This document shows positions 1-14,300 of a DNA stretch of 64,000 nt, piece after piece. Position 1 is the first letter of the stretch; each line of letters starts with the position of its first letter. The translations under genes were made by a program, and so were the position numbers. The notes under the pieces were generated by a model. That model made no database searches, was not told the origin of the DNA, and was given only the letters and a program-made list of their open reading frames with translations. The stretch covers positions 2,994,740 to 3,058,739 of the forward strand of contig VWZP01001440.1 in assembly GCA_013396995.1 (NCBI GenBank), in the 5' to 3' direction. The DNA is from Dicaeum eximium. Lineage: Eukaryota > Chordata > Aves > Passeriformes > Dicaeidae.

Positions 1-3000
1 AGAGCATTGATAATTGTGCCTGTGGTGAATCCCAATGAGGTGTGTTTGCCTGACATTGTTGCAGAAGGGGGAAAATGAATATATGCATTTTAAATTTTTA
101 TGATTACATTTTTACTGAAGTGTGGGGGCCTGAAGTTTCATGACTGTTATAAGGCAATTGGTTCCACTTAGAAGAGATGACATGTTGAAATGTGGTGTGC
201 TGAATGCTTCCCAGGTAATTGGAATTCAGTCAACAACAACACTGGACATTGTCACAGGTTTTAAATAAATAGGTTTATCTTCCTCTTTTATATTATAGGA
301 TATGATGCATCATATTGTACAATATCATGATCCTACATGACAGCCTCTCAAACAGAAATTTTAAAAGTTTGCTTCACTCTTCACACTCCTGAATTTGGAT
401 CACAAGAGTACATTTTGAAGGGCCTGCATATGCAGTCAACACTTCCCAATTCCCCTGCTCACATAAATGGCCACTTTAATTCCTGATACAACTCTAATAA
501 TTTGTACAGCATTGCAGCCCACTCAGGGAAAAATCTGAGTCACTGTTGGTGCTTTTACACTCACTGTTTGTGCATCCTTCCTCAGAGCTACTGGAAGGAG
601 AAGGCACAAGGAAAGAAGAAAGGACATTGTGCAAAAACTTATGGCAGAAGTTAAGAGCACTGCATAAACTGAGGGGGCAGTCATGGGAAACACAGCCTGG
701 CACTCAGTGATTCTTCCAGTAAACAAATTTCTTTCATATTAGAACAGGGGAACAAGTAGAGGTGAGTTAGCTGTCTGGGAAGAGTTGCTATTGAAACCTT
801 AAATCATATCTCAAACAAAATTAAAACTGAACTAAAACAGATACTGAAAACTGAAGGTAAATTTTCACATTCTCCATCATTTAGTTCCTATCCAGCTCAG
901 ATGAAGATGTACTAAATTTTCTTCTAGAAAAATGTTCATCTGAGTTTTCCCACCTGCTTTTTTTTTAGGCAGGGAAATCTTTCTGGATATTTGTTTGTAC
1001 CTCAAAGATGAAGAGCCCAGGGTGGGGTTGATAGATCTGAGAATGGGATAAACTGCAGAACCCTGATATTCTACGAGAGTTTTCTACATAAATATTTTTC
1101 TTTGGCTGGACTATTCAAGGGGTAAAATATAATTTAAAGTTTAAACATCAGAAAGAGACTTAAAGGCCACCACTCTTCCATACCTCATGTTTCTTTTGAA
1201 CAGAGGAAAATAAGACTTCTATTCCATGGAAGACCAAAAGTTGATACATACTTTTCAGTCTAATGCTTTGGATGTAAAACTAAACTCCTTCTGATAAGGA
1301 TACCAACTTAAGCTATAAATTTTGTCCTGCAAATGCAGCAAAATACCACTAAGGCTTCTCATCTCTGCTTGTGTGGCTTTGACTGTAATAATTTCCACAC
1401 TCCAGTGTAGATGTTGAATTATTTGTAAAGTCTAACTTAGACTCTTATAGCCACCTTCTGACCTTTAGTTAGATCCAAAAAATTGCTACCAGCTGAAAAT
1501 TATTTGGTGGCTTGAGTAGCAAGGCTGGATTTGGGAACGAATATCTGCCTAAATCCTGCTGCTGGAGATAGATGCTTCTGCAGCAGCTCTCAGTCTGAAA
1601 AAACCGTGGTAATCCAATCATCCTTAAGGATTCTGTCTCACGTATCTCTCAAGCTCTAGTTGCCTCTTCATCTGTACAAGGAGACTTTCTTTTCTGTGAG
1701 AGAATGTCATGCACAGTGAAAGATGCTTGGTTTGTCTTAACCATCAGAGCTCGAGTGCAGACAGCACAGGCACCTATTTCACCTTGACTGAACGTCTGGC
1801 TCCTGGGCATCTGATGCAGCAGGAAATCATTTACTTTGTAATTCATATTTGAAGAAACAGTTTAAGCTCCTGTCTTCTTTATTTCTGTGTATATGAAAAA
1901 TGAAATAAGCAAAGGGAGATTTCCAGCAGAACCCTGAATTTTGTGGGCACAATCTGTAACCTTTTAAGGTGCTTAGTAACACAACAAAGGGAATGAAAAG
2001 TTTCTGCCTCTGTTTTTGATAGTCCTTAGCAGACAGACAAGAAATAGTAACCAATTCTTATACACCCATAGCTCCTATCTCATTTTCTTTCTTAAGATTA
2101 TTTTTAATACTTCAAAAGTCCATAGTGGCTTACCTCAGGATTCTCTCTCCACCTTCACTTCTCTATATCCTGAGGAAACACCTGAAAAGAAAGACATAGG
2201 AGGGATGGGGGCAGGATGCTGTGGTAAACAAAGAATTTTTTTCCCTTTACATGGAACATAAGTCATTAATTTTTGATGTTAAGAGATTAATCTGTGCATG
2301 AAGCAGAAAACCCACTGACTGATATTTCCCTGGAACAGACAGATGTTCTAAATTCCACACAGCAAAGAAAATCTCTGTGCAAAACAAAGGCAATCTGGGG
2401 GCCTTCCTGAAAGGTTAAGATACAATTACAGTTCATAGCGCTCCTGAGTGTTGGTCCAACCAGTCTATACATGGTCCAATCACCTGTAAGTTAGGACCAT
2501 ATTCTCCCACAGTCAGTCACAAAACTACTCAGCAGAGCTTTAGTTGTTATTTTGTTGGAGGGGTGTTTGGGCCTCAGTTTCCTGTATGTGAATATTCCTG
2601 TAGAATTCAGTGACAGAGTAGCCTGAACAAGCAGGGTCTTAATATTTAGTTTGATAATACTGATGCTTAGTATTTGTGGTATGACAACTAAAATGGGGTT
2701 GGAAAATCTGAGCTTCAGTTCTCAGACCCAGTGTATGATTACAGCTAGGCCAAACAAGCTCTGTGTCTTAGTTTCTCTGTATGCCAGTAGGATACAATAA
2801 TTCTTTCTCTGCTTTTGAATTTAGATTGGAAGACAGTTTTTTATTTGGCTTGGGTTGTTCAGTTTGGTTTTTCTAGAAGGCAATATAGCTCACTATGTGT
2901 CTAAACAGCATCTCAGTCCTGGCTGAAATTCCTTGATGTCAATCTTCTCAAGATAATAATGACAAAAAAAAGCACAAAATTTTCTCTTTTCAAAATGTGT

Positions 3001-3007
3001 TTCCTAG
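1..3007. other. AT-rich non-coding DNA, no gene seen
   Basis: Open frames here are short (under about 85 codons), overlap on opposite strands and match no family I recognise. No RNA gene, mobile element or long simple repeat is visible. The base composition resembles most of the window. It is best read as intergenic or intronic DNA; an unrecognised regulatory element cannot be excluded. Confidence 0.6.
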
Positions 3008-3142
3008 GATGCCGTGTTGTTTTCTGCTGGCCAGCCTAAACCAGGCAGTATCAGCTTAGACAGAAGGCCATCCACCTCCAGAAACTGCTCTCCACGCCCA
3101 GAGGTGGCACTGGAAGCATTTGGAGACCCCTCTGCCCTTTGG
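3008..3142 (+). other. Exon-like segment with splice-site matches, unknown product
   Basis: A 135-base segment is open in one frame for 45 codons and is bounded by an AG after a pyrimidine-rich stretch (the acceptor ends CCTAG at 3007) and by a GT at 3143 in the context TGG|GTAAGC, a good donor match. The length is a multiple of three, so the phase is 0-0. It is richer in G and C than its flanks. The encoded residues begin DAVLFSAGQPKPG and end near GDPSALW; I do not recognise them. The opposite strand is also open, and no second exon could be linked to it. It could be an exon of a non-coding RNA, a minor alternative exon, or chance. Confidence 0.13.
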
Positions 3143-4497
3143 GTAAGCCACACTGAAATCACTTGGAAAAATCCACTCCTGCCTGCCAATTTAATCACAT
3201 GATGCTGTCACAGAAGAGGTGACAGCAGTGAGCCCAACCACAGGGCATGACAGCACATTCCCACAGACAGGACATGATCCTGAGTCTGATGTAAGGTTCA
3301 GGGCAGAGCTGCATGTTTCCCTGACTCATGCTGAGTGAGGTGATCCAGAGCTGGGATGGAGAGATGCCCAAGCCCCAGATTAGGCAGAACAGATGTAAGA
3401 ACAGGTCTGAGACCTCTGCAAGGGCTAGGAGAGCAAAAAGTATAAAGGCTGTACTTTATAGTTTGCACAGCCAGAAGGTCTAAGCTGATAGTGAATACAA
3501 ACACCTTTTGAGACTAGAACAATTATTTGTTGTTTACATTATTATGTACTGCAGCAGCGCCTTAAAAATGGTCAGAAATGTTTGTACTTTGTGCAAAGCT
3601 GTGATATCTGACCTCAGAAATCAGTTCAAGTGTATTTAAAAGCATAACAGCACAAAATGGGCTTCTTAAAAACAGAACAGGCCACTGTGAGGGTAAAGCA
3701 ATACAGAAAATTATAATTTATATGATTTTCTTTCCCTGCTCCTTCCAGATGATTACAGTGTCAATTTGTAAACCACTATAAACCACTATAAAGCTAAAGT
3801 GCCTTAACAAGAGAAAATTAGTTAAGAAAAAAATGTAGCTTTCAAGTACAGGAGCAGGTAAACTACTTCCAAATCAAAAGTTCAATTTAATCTGAAAGGA
3901 AAACAAATCCATCAATGTCTATTCAATTTGCACTGAAGCCTAGAGGGACACACAACTCAACCTCAACTGTCTATATATATGCTCTTTAAGTCTTAAGGTC
4001 TCTGTTTTCTCAACATAAGCTTTGCACTTGGCTGTCTAATTTAATTTTCAAATTTTCATTTCACACATCTGCGCATGTCTAAAAATTGCTGATTTTTTTT
4101 CTGGTAGACCTTTAGTTTTTTGTCATTGTTTTGGGTTTTTTGGGCTTTCTTGGTTTTTTTTTTTTTTTAATCCTAAATGCCGTGATATGTTTTATTTCAC
4201 TTGAGACCTCACAATTTTAGTAACAGTGATGATACCACAGTGAGGTTGCTCAAATGGCACATGGGCAACTTCACCAGAGCAGACCTTTCTTTACAGTGGG
4301 AAACTGTAGAGACATATTCCCATGACCTGTGTTGGACATTGCTAAAAGCTGAACAAGTTACTAAAAGAGCTCAACAATCTCAGTGAGCTCTCTTAGCCTA
4401 ACTGGAAAAAGAGAAATGTGGGAAACCAGTGTTTGGCTTTGCTGTTATTATTCAGTTTATAGCAATGGTCTGCTTTATAAAACAAAGCCAGTGGATT
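3143..4497. other. Non-coding DNA with short repeats and a poly-T tract
   Basis: No supported gene. A ten-base unit AACCACTATA occurs twice in tandem at 3771-3790. The stretch 4087-4170 is strongly pyrimidine- and T-rich and ends in a run of about 15 T at 4154-4168, which could be the tail of an old retroposed copy on the minus strand, although no source element can be recognised beside it. Confidence 0.5.
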
Positions 4498-4648
4498 TGT
4501 ACTGGGTTTGTGTGGCCAGGTTTTGGCAGCCAGGGGCTGCAGGGGTGGATTTTGTGAGAAGCTGCCAGAAGCTTCCCCCATGTCCAACAGAGCTGGTGCT
4601 GCCCAGGGCTGAGTCCACGAGCAATGGTGGTGGAACCTCTGGGATTCC
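4498..4648 (+). mobile_element. Fragment of an avian endogenous retrovirus LTR (5' part)
   Basis: The segment opens with TGTACTGGGTTTGTGTGGCC, continues through a GC-rich stretch containing AGAAGCTGCCAGAAGCTTCC, and ends near a GGTGGTGGAACCTCTGGGAT-like stretch. From memory this resembles the beginning of a widespread LTR in bird genomes, and it starts with the expected TG. I think the family is ERVL-like, but that class assignment is inference. The resemblance fades after about 4648, and no matching 3' LTR end, internal retroviral genes or target-site duplication is visible, so this is a truncated relic. A 159-codon frame crosses it but extends both ways into unrelated DNA and is not a gene. 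Confidence 0.6.
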
Positions 4649-7600
4649 TTCAGGATCTGACCCCTGGCTGCTTGGACACTTTCTCTGTATTGTCCCCACA
4701 CTACCTGTCCTTGGTTCCTTTTTGCATTGTTTTGTGTTACATTTATTTGATTTTATTTTGATTTTTGATGTTATGAGATTCCTACATGGACAGAATCTCC
4801 CACCAAGCTTTGTGAGTACAAGTTTCTATTCCCCCTTTAAATATCAGCTCTTTACATGTTAATTAGTTACTATATGGTGATGTGCCTTGAAGTCCCTATG
4901 TAAAATAAACATCCCATGGAGACACAGATGATGTTCTGCAGAAAATAATTGAGAATTGATCCTTTTTCCCTTAGAGAAGCATCTTAATCAAACTCTTCTG
5001 TAGTGCAAGTGAAAAAATCCAGATGTTCTTATTCTGTTCTTTTATTTTCATATACTTTTATTTATGAATAGATATACTGTAAAACTAAATAGCTAACCAA
5101 ATGCTGTTAGGGTTTTTTTTTAAAGGAGAAAAAATGAAGTGGAAAAAACAAACAAAATATACCACCGAGAATGTGAAAGTCTTGGAACTTTTCTACACAT
5201 TGAAGTTGAGTCAGAGCCATAAGTTCTTCATGTTCCCATTCTTTCAAAACTCTAAGGGGGAGGCTTACAGAAAACTAATATTAGTGAGAAACCCTGGGCC
5301 TTTTCTGTCCTTTGTTCTGCAGTGTGAAATTACACTTGTTTTGTTGAATCTATCGCAGTTTCACTCTGCTAATCCATTACTGCACAAGAAGCTGTAGAAA
5401 CTACCAAAACTTGTGATCTCACTTATTCTTCACCACCATTTACTCAGAATTCTTGCAATGCTTTTCTTTCAGTCTCAAACTCAAACCTTAGGAAATGTTT
5501 TATGGCCTGGTGTGTGTGGTGGTGTGTGCAACACATCTTCTACACGCCTCCCAAAGTCAGATTTCAGATTAATAATTACTGTACCTAGGACTTTGTATCC
5601 CAGTTTGCCCCTTCCTTTCCCCATCTCTCTCAGTCAGAAATCCCAGTAAAAACCGCCCATGTCCCCAAAACAACTCTGGTCAGAAAACCACTGACAATCC
5701 TCATGTTAATCTACCAAATCTGGCAGTCACCTTCCTTTAGTGTGGAAAGGGGCACACTAGAACCACCTGACAATGCAGCAGGCTAAGCAGAGGTAATCAT
5801 CATGCCCTGCTCTGGAAAAATCTGCACATATTGTAAAATTGTCCAGGTGCCTTGAGGCACTCAGCTGGACACTAGAGGTTTTGTTGGTTTGTATAAACTG
5901 TCTCTCTAATGGTACAAAACCTTCCCATAGCAGGGTTACCTTGAAAGATTTAATTCTATCAAACACTAACTTGAAGTGTCACAGGCCAGATAATATTCCA
6001 AGTGTCTGAAAGAAGATATTTTCTTGCATGCTTAATATTTTAAAGTAAAAGCAAGCGGGAAGAGAAATGGGTTTGCTTCTTGCACTCAGATCAATGAGTT
6101 TGGGCACTTTTTTATGCATGGAGAAGAAAGAGCAACTTTCTTAGTGTTTCCAAAATGACTGGAAAGTCACCTTTAAGCAATTTGTGTCCTTATGGGAGAT
6201 GTTTGATGAATTTTCTGTTGTTTTCTGTTTTGCAGCAGATTTTCAGTCAGCGAATGAGTTTTAGCTTCTCACATAGACTCTAGTGACTAAACGGAGTGTG
6301 GGTGTACACACTCTCTAAGTCAGCTACAGACCTGAAAAGCTCCAAGTCAGGCTTAAGAAATATTTGCAGTAGAGAAGGGATTTGATTACATGTTGAGGAG
6401 ATCTATTTCTTTCAGCTTTTTTAATGATATTTTATCTCCTAGATGCCCAAAGACATTGTCAGCAAGTGGAAAAATAAGCAGAAGCTAATTTTGCTGATTT
6501 GATGGCTTGTTGGCTCATGTCCTGCCTGAGAGTCCATATTCCTCCTCCCTGCCACTCTGCAGCAGTGCTCCCATGGTCAATAATACCACAATGGTCTCAT
6601 ATTACCTTAAAAAAAAAGGAAATAATTCAGCTCAAAGACTTCACATTCCTTGCCCACATATCAGCAGGTCGGGGGCTTACCTCACATCTGAACAGCGAAG
6701 AAGCTTGACAATTAACATGCAAATGCTGTGGGTGAATGAACTTTTTCCTTTTGCCTTCCTGACTCCTTGACAGAAGCAACCTAAATGAGAGCTTGTATTT
6801 AATCATAGAGGATCTCCCTGAGGAGGGAGTGTAACCTCTGATACTCTTCATGGCAGCACACTAATTAGATATCCCCTTCACAGAGGAACAAACAGAATGC
6901 TTCATTCACATCAGGAGGCTTTCACAGATCTTCCCCATGGGGCAAAATTTCTTTAGAAGGACTCCTGTCCCTCATGCACTGATTTGCAGTCTAACAACTT
7001 GCAGAATTGTTTTACATGGATTGATCTTGTCATGTATTATCTAGCTTGCCATAGCAGAGCTTCTGACAAGGTTTCTAAATGGTACATCAGGCTGCCCACA
7101 GAATCTTATCATAACAATCCTGACCTAAGGAAAAAGGTAGAATAAAACCAAGGGAAAAAACAGGATCATTTTATAAATTTTGACACTCTTGATGTTGTAT
7201 GTTCAATATGTTGGAATGGGAAAACACCAAAAATTATGGAAAATGTGGGGTTTTTTTATTTAAGGGAATTTTTTTCATAGTGAGATATTTTAAATCATGC
7301 CAAATTTTATTCTAAAATCATATGACTCAAAAAAAAATTCCTTAGAGCAAGGCTGAAAGTGTTGGACATCCCAAAGCAGTGCAGTACTATTGAATACTTG
7401 GGGAAAAAGTTTCTTTGTATCTCTGTCCCATACCAGGGGCACTCCAGGCCCGGTTACACTGACTGGGTATGGCTGATTTTGGAGAGGACAGCCCAAGCAG
7501 CTGCTGGAACAGAGTGCAGCTCTTTGCAGAGTTTCAGCTGCTATGAATACACTCAACCAAAACTGAGTTTTTCTTTAAACTCCTAAATGTATTTACAATA

Positions 7601-7860
7601 CAGTTTACTATTATTTCAGCCCGCAATTTTGAAGCAATCAGTTTGTCACACATCATCTTCATGAACAGAAGAGTTTTGATCCATGATAGGCAGTGAAAAA
7701 TATACTCCTGATGAAGATTTCTGAGCCTAGTAATGTCAGCAAGATGAAACATTCATTTGTTAGGGGGTCTGACAATAACTCCAATCTGGCCACCTCAGTC
7801 TGAAATTGTCCTCTTTAAAACTAAAACTGTCTTTATAAAGGGAATGATTCTTTCAGTATC
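4649..7860. other. AT-rich non-coding DNA, no gene seen
   Basis: Only short unrelated open frames are present (the longest, 98 codons at 5101-5397, has no recognisable domain and begins in a T-rich run). A perfect octamer ATGCAAAT, the classical POU-factor binding motif, lies at 6717-6724, but a single motif of this length is expected by chance. No repeat element was recognised. Confidence 0.55.
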
Positions 7861-7910
7861 AAAAAAAAAAAAAANNNNNNNNNNNNNNNNNNNNNNNNNN
7901 NNNNNNNNNN
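7861..7910. other. Assembly gap (36 N) next to poly-A
   Basis: Fourteen or more A residues run into 36 unknown bases at 7875-7910, followed by AGAGAGAAAG. The missing sequence is probably a low-complexity A- or AG-rich tract that could not be resolved. The N count may not reflect the true gap size. Confidence 0.95.
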
Positions 7911-10380
7911 AGAGAGAAAGTAATGAAAATTTCATTGAACTTAGTCAGCATGTTGCTGTTGAAACTGTTGGAAGATGCACAAATAGTAGAGTCTAACAGC
8001 TTAAATAAAACCTTAAAATGTCTGTGCTACCTCCATTGGTTGCACATGAATTAAATAAGGCATCCAAGTTCCCTGGGAGCTTCCTCTTAAAATGTGTTAT
8101 CAATATGTCTGTTATGGGTATTTCTTAATAGCTTGATTAATGCTGTTTTGGTCCTAAAAAAACAAGCAGCTGAGTACAGTTTACGTAGTTGGCAATGAAA
8201 ATCAGGCTGGTCACAGAATTTTTATGAAGTCTTTTTGCCTCCTTTTTTTTTAAACAGAAAGTGTTTCTTCCAGGTTCTGTTGGGTTTTTTTTATTATTAT
8301 TTTTTATTATGAGAAGTGAGTTTTAGATATACTACCATGGTGTCTCATGGGAATTGCAGATCTGACATTTCATTTTTCTAACTTCCTCTGTGGGCAAGAT
8401 TCCCTTCTGCATTTTTATTATATTTTATGTAGAAGGATCAGTTTCCCTAAAATACCTATGAATATTGGCTCCAGCAGAGCTAATTTTATATCCAGATTGC
8501 TTACTGTCTGAAGCACCTGCCTTTGGTTTACACCTCATATTTCTGTCCAGGTTACCAACCATGACTTCCTTTCCAGTCAAGAGTTTTCTATTTTCATTTA
8601 ATATGGCTAAACATTTATTCATATTACACCAACAGATTGACAGAGAAGACAAGAGCATTTAAAGTCTGCTTAGAATGAAATTTCACAGATTCCCCCACCA
8701 GAATGAACTGAATTTTACAAACATTTAAAATAGCCACCTGCCCATGTTGCTCTTTTTCTCACACATACAACTAAAACTTGCAAGAAGTAATTGGTAGAAT
8801 TATCTCATGTGTTTTTTACTACATTAAATCCAAGTGTAAGACATAATCGGTTTAAGATAACACTTATGCTAGATAGCAGACTTAAAGTGGAAATCCATAA
8901 CAAATTAAGGATTTTCTTTAGATTAATACCATGTTTGCTACAATGTACAGAAAACGAGGCCAAAATGCACAAAGAAAACAGGACTGTTACAGTATCTGCA
9001 GTTCCTTGACTGATTCAGTAATTTGTCTTGAATCTCCTGGCACATCACATTGTGTCTAATCAGAGGCAGAATTATGTCCCTACCTCTCTGAAGCTCTGCA
9101 GTCTCTGACTCAAAACTGAACTGTCTGTGTTAACTCAGATTGGCTTTTCCTGACATTCTGCTGGCTGAATGTTAGATAATTGGCTCAGCCTCATGCAAAT
9201 CCTCTGAAATTTGCAGAGAGCCTATATGGGACTTACCATTATTGTAAGAATGAAAGCCTGATTCTTGAACCTCCTCAATCAATACATTTTCCATCAATAC
9301 TCAAAATACATGGGACCCATGGTATGATGGGGGTTGGGAAACAAAGCATGCACAACACAACACACAGTTATTATTAGCCTTTTTTACTCAGATTTATATA
9401 CAAGTCCTAAATATAGGTCAACACCTGTCATGCAGAAAACTCAATAACACAGTTAGTTAAAATTTCAAGAGTAGATTGTTCCCACTTGGTTTTGCTGTCT
9501 TTCTTTTAAAGGTTGAAGGAAGTGCAGGAGTCCTTTTGAGAAGGAGAGGGAAAGCATGGGGATTTGGGGGTTATTCTGTTTTTACATTGTTCCTTTAGTC
9601 AGTATTTATAAATATCACTTCTGTCTATTGGCATTTTCTTCTCTCAAGCTGCTGCAAATGAACTGCAATTGTTTTAGATGCCATTCAGAGACTTTAAGAA
9701 TAAATATCTACATATATCCCACATACAATTAGGCACAGGCACTTCTCTTTTGGATACCAAATTAAATACCTTCGTGTCTTGGTGCACGGGGATATTCATC
9801 ATGAAAACAATCCAGTCGACTGTTTGCTATCAGCTCTAACCAGACTGGTTTGAGTGGCCCAAGAGTAACCCCTGCTGCCTTTGGACAGAGCTGCCCAAAG
9901 AATTCCTTCTCAAGGAGCGTGGTGGAGAATGAAGAATGGATGTGGTTAATAACAGGGAAATTACCTAGTAAAAAGAAGCACAGCAACGATGAAAAACCTC
10001 TGATTTTTTTTCCCTTTTTTTCCATATTGTTAAGTCCCTGGCAGGGACAAATGCAAGGCACCATTGCCCAGGTTCTTTGATTTAACCATACAGCATTTGA
10101 AAGAAATCCTGCTATTAATGTGTGATGTATAATTTGTAGCCAGGATATAATCATATTTCAGGTTGTATGGAACACCATACTGCCTTTGAATGAGAAAAGT
10201 TAATTTACACTCCGCCAACCTTTTGGTTATGCATGTGTGTGCATCCAGTTGCTCCAGGCTTCAGGTAAATGATACAGTCTAGACTTCATGTAGTTCATTA
10301 GATCAATATTCTATCTCCTTACATGGATGGAATTTGCGATGTCCTCCAAAGTCCAATTTTATTTCTTTCACCTCTCAAAT
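7911..10380. other. AT-rich non-coding DNA, no gene seen
   Basis: No supported gene, RNA or mobile element. A second perfect ATGCAAAT octamer lies at 9193-9200. A 130-codon frame on the minus strand (9762-10154) shows no recognisable family, and the opposite strand is also open over part of it. Runs of T and A occur near 8240-8320. Confidence 0.55.
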
Positions 10381-10680
10381 TAAGCACTGCCTTAAAGGTT
10401 TGCTTGATGGATTGCTCTGTTTTATCTGATGATGGTCGTCAAGGCACATGTGGCAGTATATCTTATCCCATTAGGAAAGATCATTAGCTACAGCTAAATT
10501 GCCTCTCTATGACACATAATAGTTTCATCTATTATTATCGTTCCTGTCCTGTAATTCAATTTCATGATTATGGTTTAACAAATCAAGGGGCACGGCAAAC
10601 AATATATTTTAGCCATCATTTAAAGTAAAGTCATGTTACTGACAAGATACATAGGGTGGTGCTACAAGACATATTGTCTT
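10381..10680. promoter_or_regulatory. Candidate conserved non-coding element
   Basis: The block is complex in composition, lacks simple repeats, and packs recognisable transcription-factor-like words: TTATCTGATGATGG and TATCTTATCC (GATA-type cores), an E-box CACATGTGG, and several homeodomain-like ATTA/TAAT cores. This texture resembles conserved enhancers of vertebrate gene deserts. That is a judgement of texture only; no alignment was possible. Confidence 0.2.
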
Positions 10681-11360
<680 letters not shown>

Positions 11361-14300
11361 CTGCAAAACATCTTTCTTTTTGATCTGAAAATGTGTATTT
11401 TCAAGTACTCACTGAGCACTCACACAAGCACACATAGCCCCAGCAGACTGATATCCTCTCACATCTGCAACGTATCAGAGATTCCACCTGCAACAGTGTT
11501 TTCCCATAATTTCAAGGATTGATTTTGGGCCATTTCTCTGAGGCTACCAACTTTTGTCACTCCTTAACAAGCAGACCATTAAACCATTTCCCTCCCTCTT
11601 ACTCACTTGGTTTCACTGAATAATTGTTCTTAGTTCCAAAAACTGTAATGGATGCTTTATCTCCTCTCTAGTGGCCGTTCACCAGAAAATATGACTCATA
11701 ATTAAGAACTCTGGGGGGAAAAGAGAGAGAAGAATTATTCCCATTATGTAGACGATTTTTAATGAATTTTATATGAACATGAATTAATATGATTTAAAAC
11801 TAATTACCAGAGAGACTCTAATTCTAACATACCTAAGTAAACCCTGGTAAGAGCAGTGACCAGTGATTACTGGTTATCAGGAGCGTTGATGTTTTTATTT
11901 GGGAGGGAAATGAAAATAAATGTAATCAGCCAGGCAGGAGGCTTCTTGAAAGCAGATGAAAGCTCTCAAATTTGTTGAGGAATAACTGTTGAATTTTGTT
12001 GCATTAACAGATATTGCATTTTCTTCCTGGCTGCATTCATATTTTCTTCTTTTATCCAAGGAAGGGTTTAGGAATGTACAGCTAAAAGGAAAGGTGATTT
12101 TTGTAAGGGTCATTCTTGGATGATTGCTTGAATTCTTGAAAAGCTTTTTTTTTGGCCTTTGGAAAGCTGTTTATTAGGGGCTTTTGCAGCAAGGCAATTA
12201 GGAGTGCTAGGTTTACTAAGAAATGTTTACATTTCAGTACCATACACACTTATTTGCAAGTATATGTGACAAAGAATGATTAATTTTGTCAAAGCTGTCT
12301 CAAAGTTTGGCCATGGCTCCTACACTTAGGTGCTTTCCTGCCACCTGCTTTCCTTAGCCAGCCAAGAAGCCTGACCCCAGTGATGGAGAGTATTCCACCA
12401 TGTAAACACTATGGAGGTAGAAAATGTAAAATTTACCATGTCCTAATTCCCGGGCAACAGATTTTACAAGGAACCTCAGAATCTCAGCTTCCAGAATTGT
12501 TGAAAAAGTTACTTTGTAAACCTTTGTAAAATTAAATTACCTTTAAATTTAAAGTAAGCTTCCAGATACATTTTCTGAGAGTCCTGCTCCAAGAAGGAAT
12601 TTATGGCGGCCCCCTAAAGAGAGGACTGTAGGGAGAACTCTTTTTATGTCCAGAAATTTGTCTTTCACAGATAACTGATAATTATGAGGGGATTTTCTCT
12701 TAATAGAAGTTCCTAAAATTAAAAAAAAAATGAAATATCAATTACCTCTACAAAGGAGAAGTGTCTTTTCTGCCTGAGACTGTACTGCCTTAATTTCCCT
12801 TAGGGCTCCCAGTAGGTTTCCTATATTTCTATTAAAAAGTCCCAGACAGTACTAAGATTTTCTGATTGTGTGCACGTGCAGTGTCTTTTCCTCTGGGGTT
12901 ATATTAGACTTCCTGCACTTGAGTAGCTCCAGGTGCTACAGCAAAAGTGGTTATGCTCATTCTAATAAATGGTAACAAAAAATAGATCCTCAAGGCCAAG
13001 GAATTTCAGATTGTAGCCAGTTCCCCACATTCAAGGATGGGTAACTTCAGCCTTGTTAAAAGTGACTGTTGCAATCATTTCACTGAGGTGCTCTGTGAGA
13101 TGAGGGGAAGAAATTAAGCCATTCCCAGTTAAAAAGAGAGAATTTTTTCATTTATACATTTTTGCAAAATAAAATCAATCATCTCATGCACCTTCACAAT
13201 AACAGCTAATCAATTATTACAGTGTTGCATAATAAAAAGAAATCTATTCAGTTAGTGTTTGTTAGTGTTGGCAATATTGTGGAAAGACACTCTCATGGAT
13301 AGTTTTCCCAATATTGAAGTATAAAGCAATCAGATATCTTATGTGAGTTGGCTGCAGACAGACAGTTACCTGGAATAGGATGTCACAATTTCCAGCTGTA
13401 GAAGCTGGAAAATACCTGGACACACTTTGGCTCAGACACTTGTGGAAATAGAAACACCTGTGTTTGGGTTTTCTGCCTTTGAGGCAGAAGTAGAAGGAAA
13501 CAACTCAGTAATAATCATTTACAAATGGTTATTGGTTGGCTGAGTTTAGCACAGGTCATTGGGTGGTAAAACTTGTGCTAGGAGTGTATATTGCTGACTG
13601 CAGGCTAAAGGATTTTTTTTCCATCTGATTTAGGGCTTTCATGCCAGTCTACATCCTAAGTGAGGGGATTTTTTTCTGGAGGCAGAGCCCTGGCAATATA
13701 ATGTGGCTCTGACTGTGAAAATATGCAGGTTAGAAAGTCACTGGTGTTTCTGTATAAGTGCTTATTGGTCAGGATAAAGATTTTTATTTCAGGCCTCTCT
13801 GATTTCTGGTTTCAGGAGCAGTGTTAGCTATCACTGATTCTGAAAGAAAAGACCTTATAGTCACACATTCTCTCTAATGAAAGATCACAGAAGATGTGGG
13901 AGTTCTCGTGACCTCTGCTGGAAATTCATCTTCACTGCTGCTCCTGCTCCTGTGCTCTCACCTCTCCCTGTCTGCATCTCCTGGGATCCTAGAACAGACA
14001 CCAGAAATGAAGGGAAAGAAGGCCATTTTCTCTTACTGTTACATTAGAGTGTTGATAATTACCACCAGCTCAAAGGCCAAATGCTCTTGTAAGCACAGGG
14101 AAATGAAATGTTGGAGTTCAGCGTGAGGGAGCAGCTGGAAGCCCCGGAGCAGTGAAACAGCAGCTCTGGGCCAACCTGGAGCATCAGGAAGTTTGTGGGT
14201 ACTGAAGCACTGACCTTAACAGCTCATGTCAGGGGAATCCTTCCTTGGAAGGGAAAACTGAATATGCCTATCAAATTGTTTCAATGAATAACCCTTTCTG

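Noticed and set aside
4383..4862. 159-codon plus-strand frame
   Set aside because: Its centre is the LTR fragment and the rest is unrelated flank, so it is not a gene.
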